64,000 nucleotides of DNA from Prevotella intermedia ATCC 25611 = DSM 20706. GTDB lineage: Bacteria > Bacteroidota > Bacteroidia > Bacteroidales > Bacteroidaceae. The notes under the pieces were generated by a model that ran no database searches, was not told the origin of the DNA, and was given only the letters and a program-made list of their open reading frames with translations. Position numbers and translations under genes: made by a program. How positions within the stretch are numbered: the stretch's first letter is position 1; every line of letters begins with the position of its first letter. Positions 62,838 through 64,000 of this stretch are shown here, in pieces. The DNA is taken from contig NZ_CP019300.1 of NCBI RefSeq assembly GCF_001953955.1, positions 1,054,001-1,118,000 of the forward strand. Direction: 5' to 3'.

Positions 62838-63899
62838 TTGCGTAAAATAATCCATATAGATATGGACGCCTTCTTTGCTTCTGTTGAACAAAGAGACGCT
62901 CCAGAGTTAAAAGGTGTGCCGTTAGTGGTGTGCCACGACCACCCACGTAGTGTTGTTACTACAGCAAGTTACGAGGCACGAAAGTATGGAGTACGTTCGG
63001 CAATGCCGTTATCTCAGGCAAAACTGCGTTGCCCACACCTCCTTGTTGTCGAACCGCATTTTCAGAAGTATAAAGAAGTCTCGCAACAGATTCACCGTAT
63101 TTTCCATAGATATACGGATTTGGTAGAGCCTATTTCGTTAGACGAGGCATTTCTCGATGTAACTCATAATAAGCTGGGAATAGAATTGGCGGTTGATTTG
63201 GCTAAAAAGGTGAAGGAAGATATATTCCGCGAAACGCATTTAACAGCCTCTGCAGGTGTAAGTTATAATAAGTTATTGGCAAAAATAGCCTCAGACTACC
63301 GTAAACCGAATGGTATTTTCACGGTACACCCCGACAAAGCATTAGATTTTATAGCAGAATTGCCCATAAGAAAGTTTTGGGGAATTGGTCCTAAAACGGC
63401 GGCAACTATGCACAAAATGGGCATCTACAAGGGCGAGCAACTGCGTAAAGTTTCGCTTACGCATTTGGTGCAAGTGTTTGGAAAAATGGGTTCTGTGCTT
63501 TACGACTTTGCCCGTGGTATAGACAACCGTCCTGTTGAGGCTTATCGTGAACGAAAGTCGGTGGGGTGCGAGCAAACTTTTTTGGAAGACTTAAATACAG
63601 AATCGAAAGTTGTAATAGCACTTTATCATATTGTTATAGAGCTGATTGAAAGAATTAGTAAAAGTAATTTTGAAGGTCATACCTTATCTTTAAAGATAAA
63701 GTGGAACACTAAAAGTCAGATTACACGAAGCATAACAGTGGGCAAGATATTGAAAACAAAAGACGACATTCTGCCTTTAGCAAAGTATCTTTTGCATCAA
63801 ACGGAATATCAGCGTCGTACTATCCGTTTACTCGGACTTTCCGTGAGTGGCGATGCTTCGCATAAATGGGAAGAAGGTTTCTTGGATTTCAGAGGATAA
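62838..63899 (+). CDS. dinB: DNA polymerase IV
   Basis: 353-residue Y-family translesion polymerase. Catalytic motifs are HIDMDAFFASVEQRD (10 residues in) and ISLDEAFLDVT; little-finger domain follows. The open frame extends to a GTG at 62808, but the -7 box 62811-62818 lies inside that extension. The TTG at 62838 gives MRKIIHIDMDAFF, the usual family start, so a TTG start is proposed. Divergent from the capsule operon; the last 100 bp of the window after it hold nothing I can assign. Confidence 0.92.
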   Translation: MRKIIHIDMDAFFASVEQRDAPELKGVPLVVCHDHPRSVVTTASYEARKYGVRSAMPLSQAKLRCPHLLVVEPHFQKYKEVSQQIHRIFHRYTDLVEPISLDEAFLDVTHNKLGIELAVDLAKKVKEDIFRETHLTASAGVSYNKLLAKIASDYRKPNGIFTVHPDKALDFIAELPIRKFWGIGPKTAATMHKMGIYKGEQLRKVSLTHLVQVFGKMGSVLYDFARGIDNRPVEAYRERKSVGCEQTFLEDLNTESKVVIALYHIVIELIERISKSNFEGHTLSLKIKWNTKSQITRSITVGKILKTKDDILPLAKYLLHQTEYQRRTIRLLGLSVSGDASHKWEEGFLDFRG

Positions 63900-64000
63900 T
63901 TCTTTTACTATCTGTGTTTAACGAAGTTGTTTTGTATTTGGTAAAAGTATTCTTTGAGGTAATAGCTTCTTAGGAATTACAAGCATCAAGTTGGCAATCC

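Noticed and set aside
62641-62946. 101-codon minus-strand ORF
   Set aside because: Its 5' two thirds overlap the dinB promoter and N-terminus; only the last 37 codons, after a -7 box, are plausible.

Overview
The window is a 64 kb stretch of a Bacteroidales chromosome, most likely Prevotella or a close relative. This rests on Bacteroidota promoters (a TAnnTTTG -7 box, often with TTTG or TTG about 19-21 nt upstream), a four-gene ExbB/ExbD set, DUF3078, Wzi and SLBB-type export proteins, DUF3408/BmgA-like mobilization genes, and gene content typical of the order. The species call is inference.

Left chromosomal part (1-13.79 kb): BadF/GlcNAc-kinase-like protein, ExbB-membrane protein-ExbD-ExbD, a lipoprotein, lepA, a Crp/Fnr regulator, DUF3078, sppA, lpxK, punA, thiL and tRNA-Phe. 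Right chromosomal part (32.1-64 kb): ahpC-ahpF with oxyR nearby, eno, a HAD phosphatase, a MFS-S9 peptidase-yidC-pyrG run, wzi, and a Wzy-type capsule/exopolysaccharide locus (sugar transferase, Wza-like exporter, Wzz, Wzx, Wzy, WbsX, WecB, glycosyltransferases), then dinB.

Between them lies an 18.3 kb mobilizable element, bounded by an 11-bp direct repeat TTACACGGTAA (13792-13802 and 32101-32111). It is inserted inside one copy of a dispersed chromosomal repeat and has split that copy in two. The element carries a relaxase, MobC, an oriT-like hairpin, 22-bp iterons, a DUF3408 protein, a TOPRIM primase, a VirE-type ATPase, two HTH proteins and two tandem tyrosine integrases. No conjugation (tra) genes are seen.

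Its cargo (20.0-28.3 kb) is the most unusual part. It reads as a regulated ribosomal-peptide (RiPP) pathway. A 43-50-residue precursor candidate with a Cys-Gly-Gly near its end is followed by an M50 intramembrane metalloprotease, a lysophospholipid-type acyltransferase, an arginase-fold enzyme and an outer-membrane receptor, the last four separated only by start/stop overlaps. The protease, the acyltransferase and the arginase each appear to carry their own PqqD-like (peptide-recognition-like) module. Upstream sit a ThiF/E1-like adenylating enzyme, a LuxR-type regulator and a LuxI/FeeM-like N-acyltransferase. Five copies of the palindrome TTACACAAAAGTGTAA (one with a mismatch) sit at these promoters. 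In three promoters the palindrome ends exactly 22 nt before the -7 box. This suggests a self-contained, signal-controlled lipopeptide system on a mobile element. The protease gene needs a -1 frameshift at A_AAA_AAG to be full length.

A second theme is a dispersed ~200-bp repeat, built from four 22-bp units that form a hairpin. It occurs at 3.7, 13.7/32.1 (split), 47.2 and 51.7 kb.
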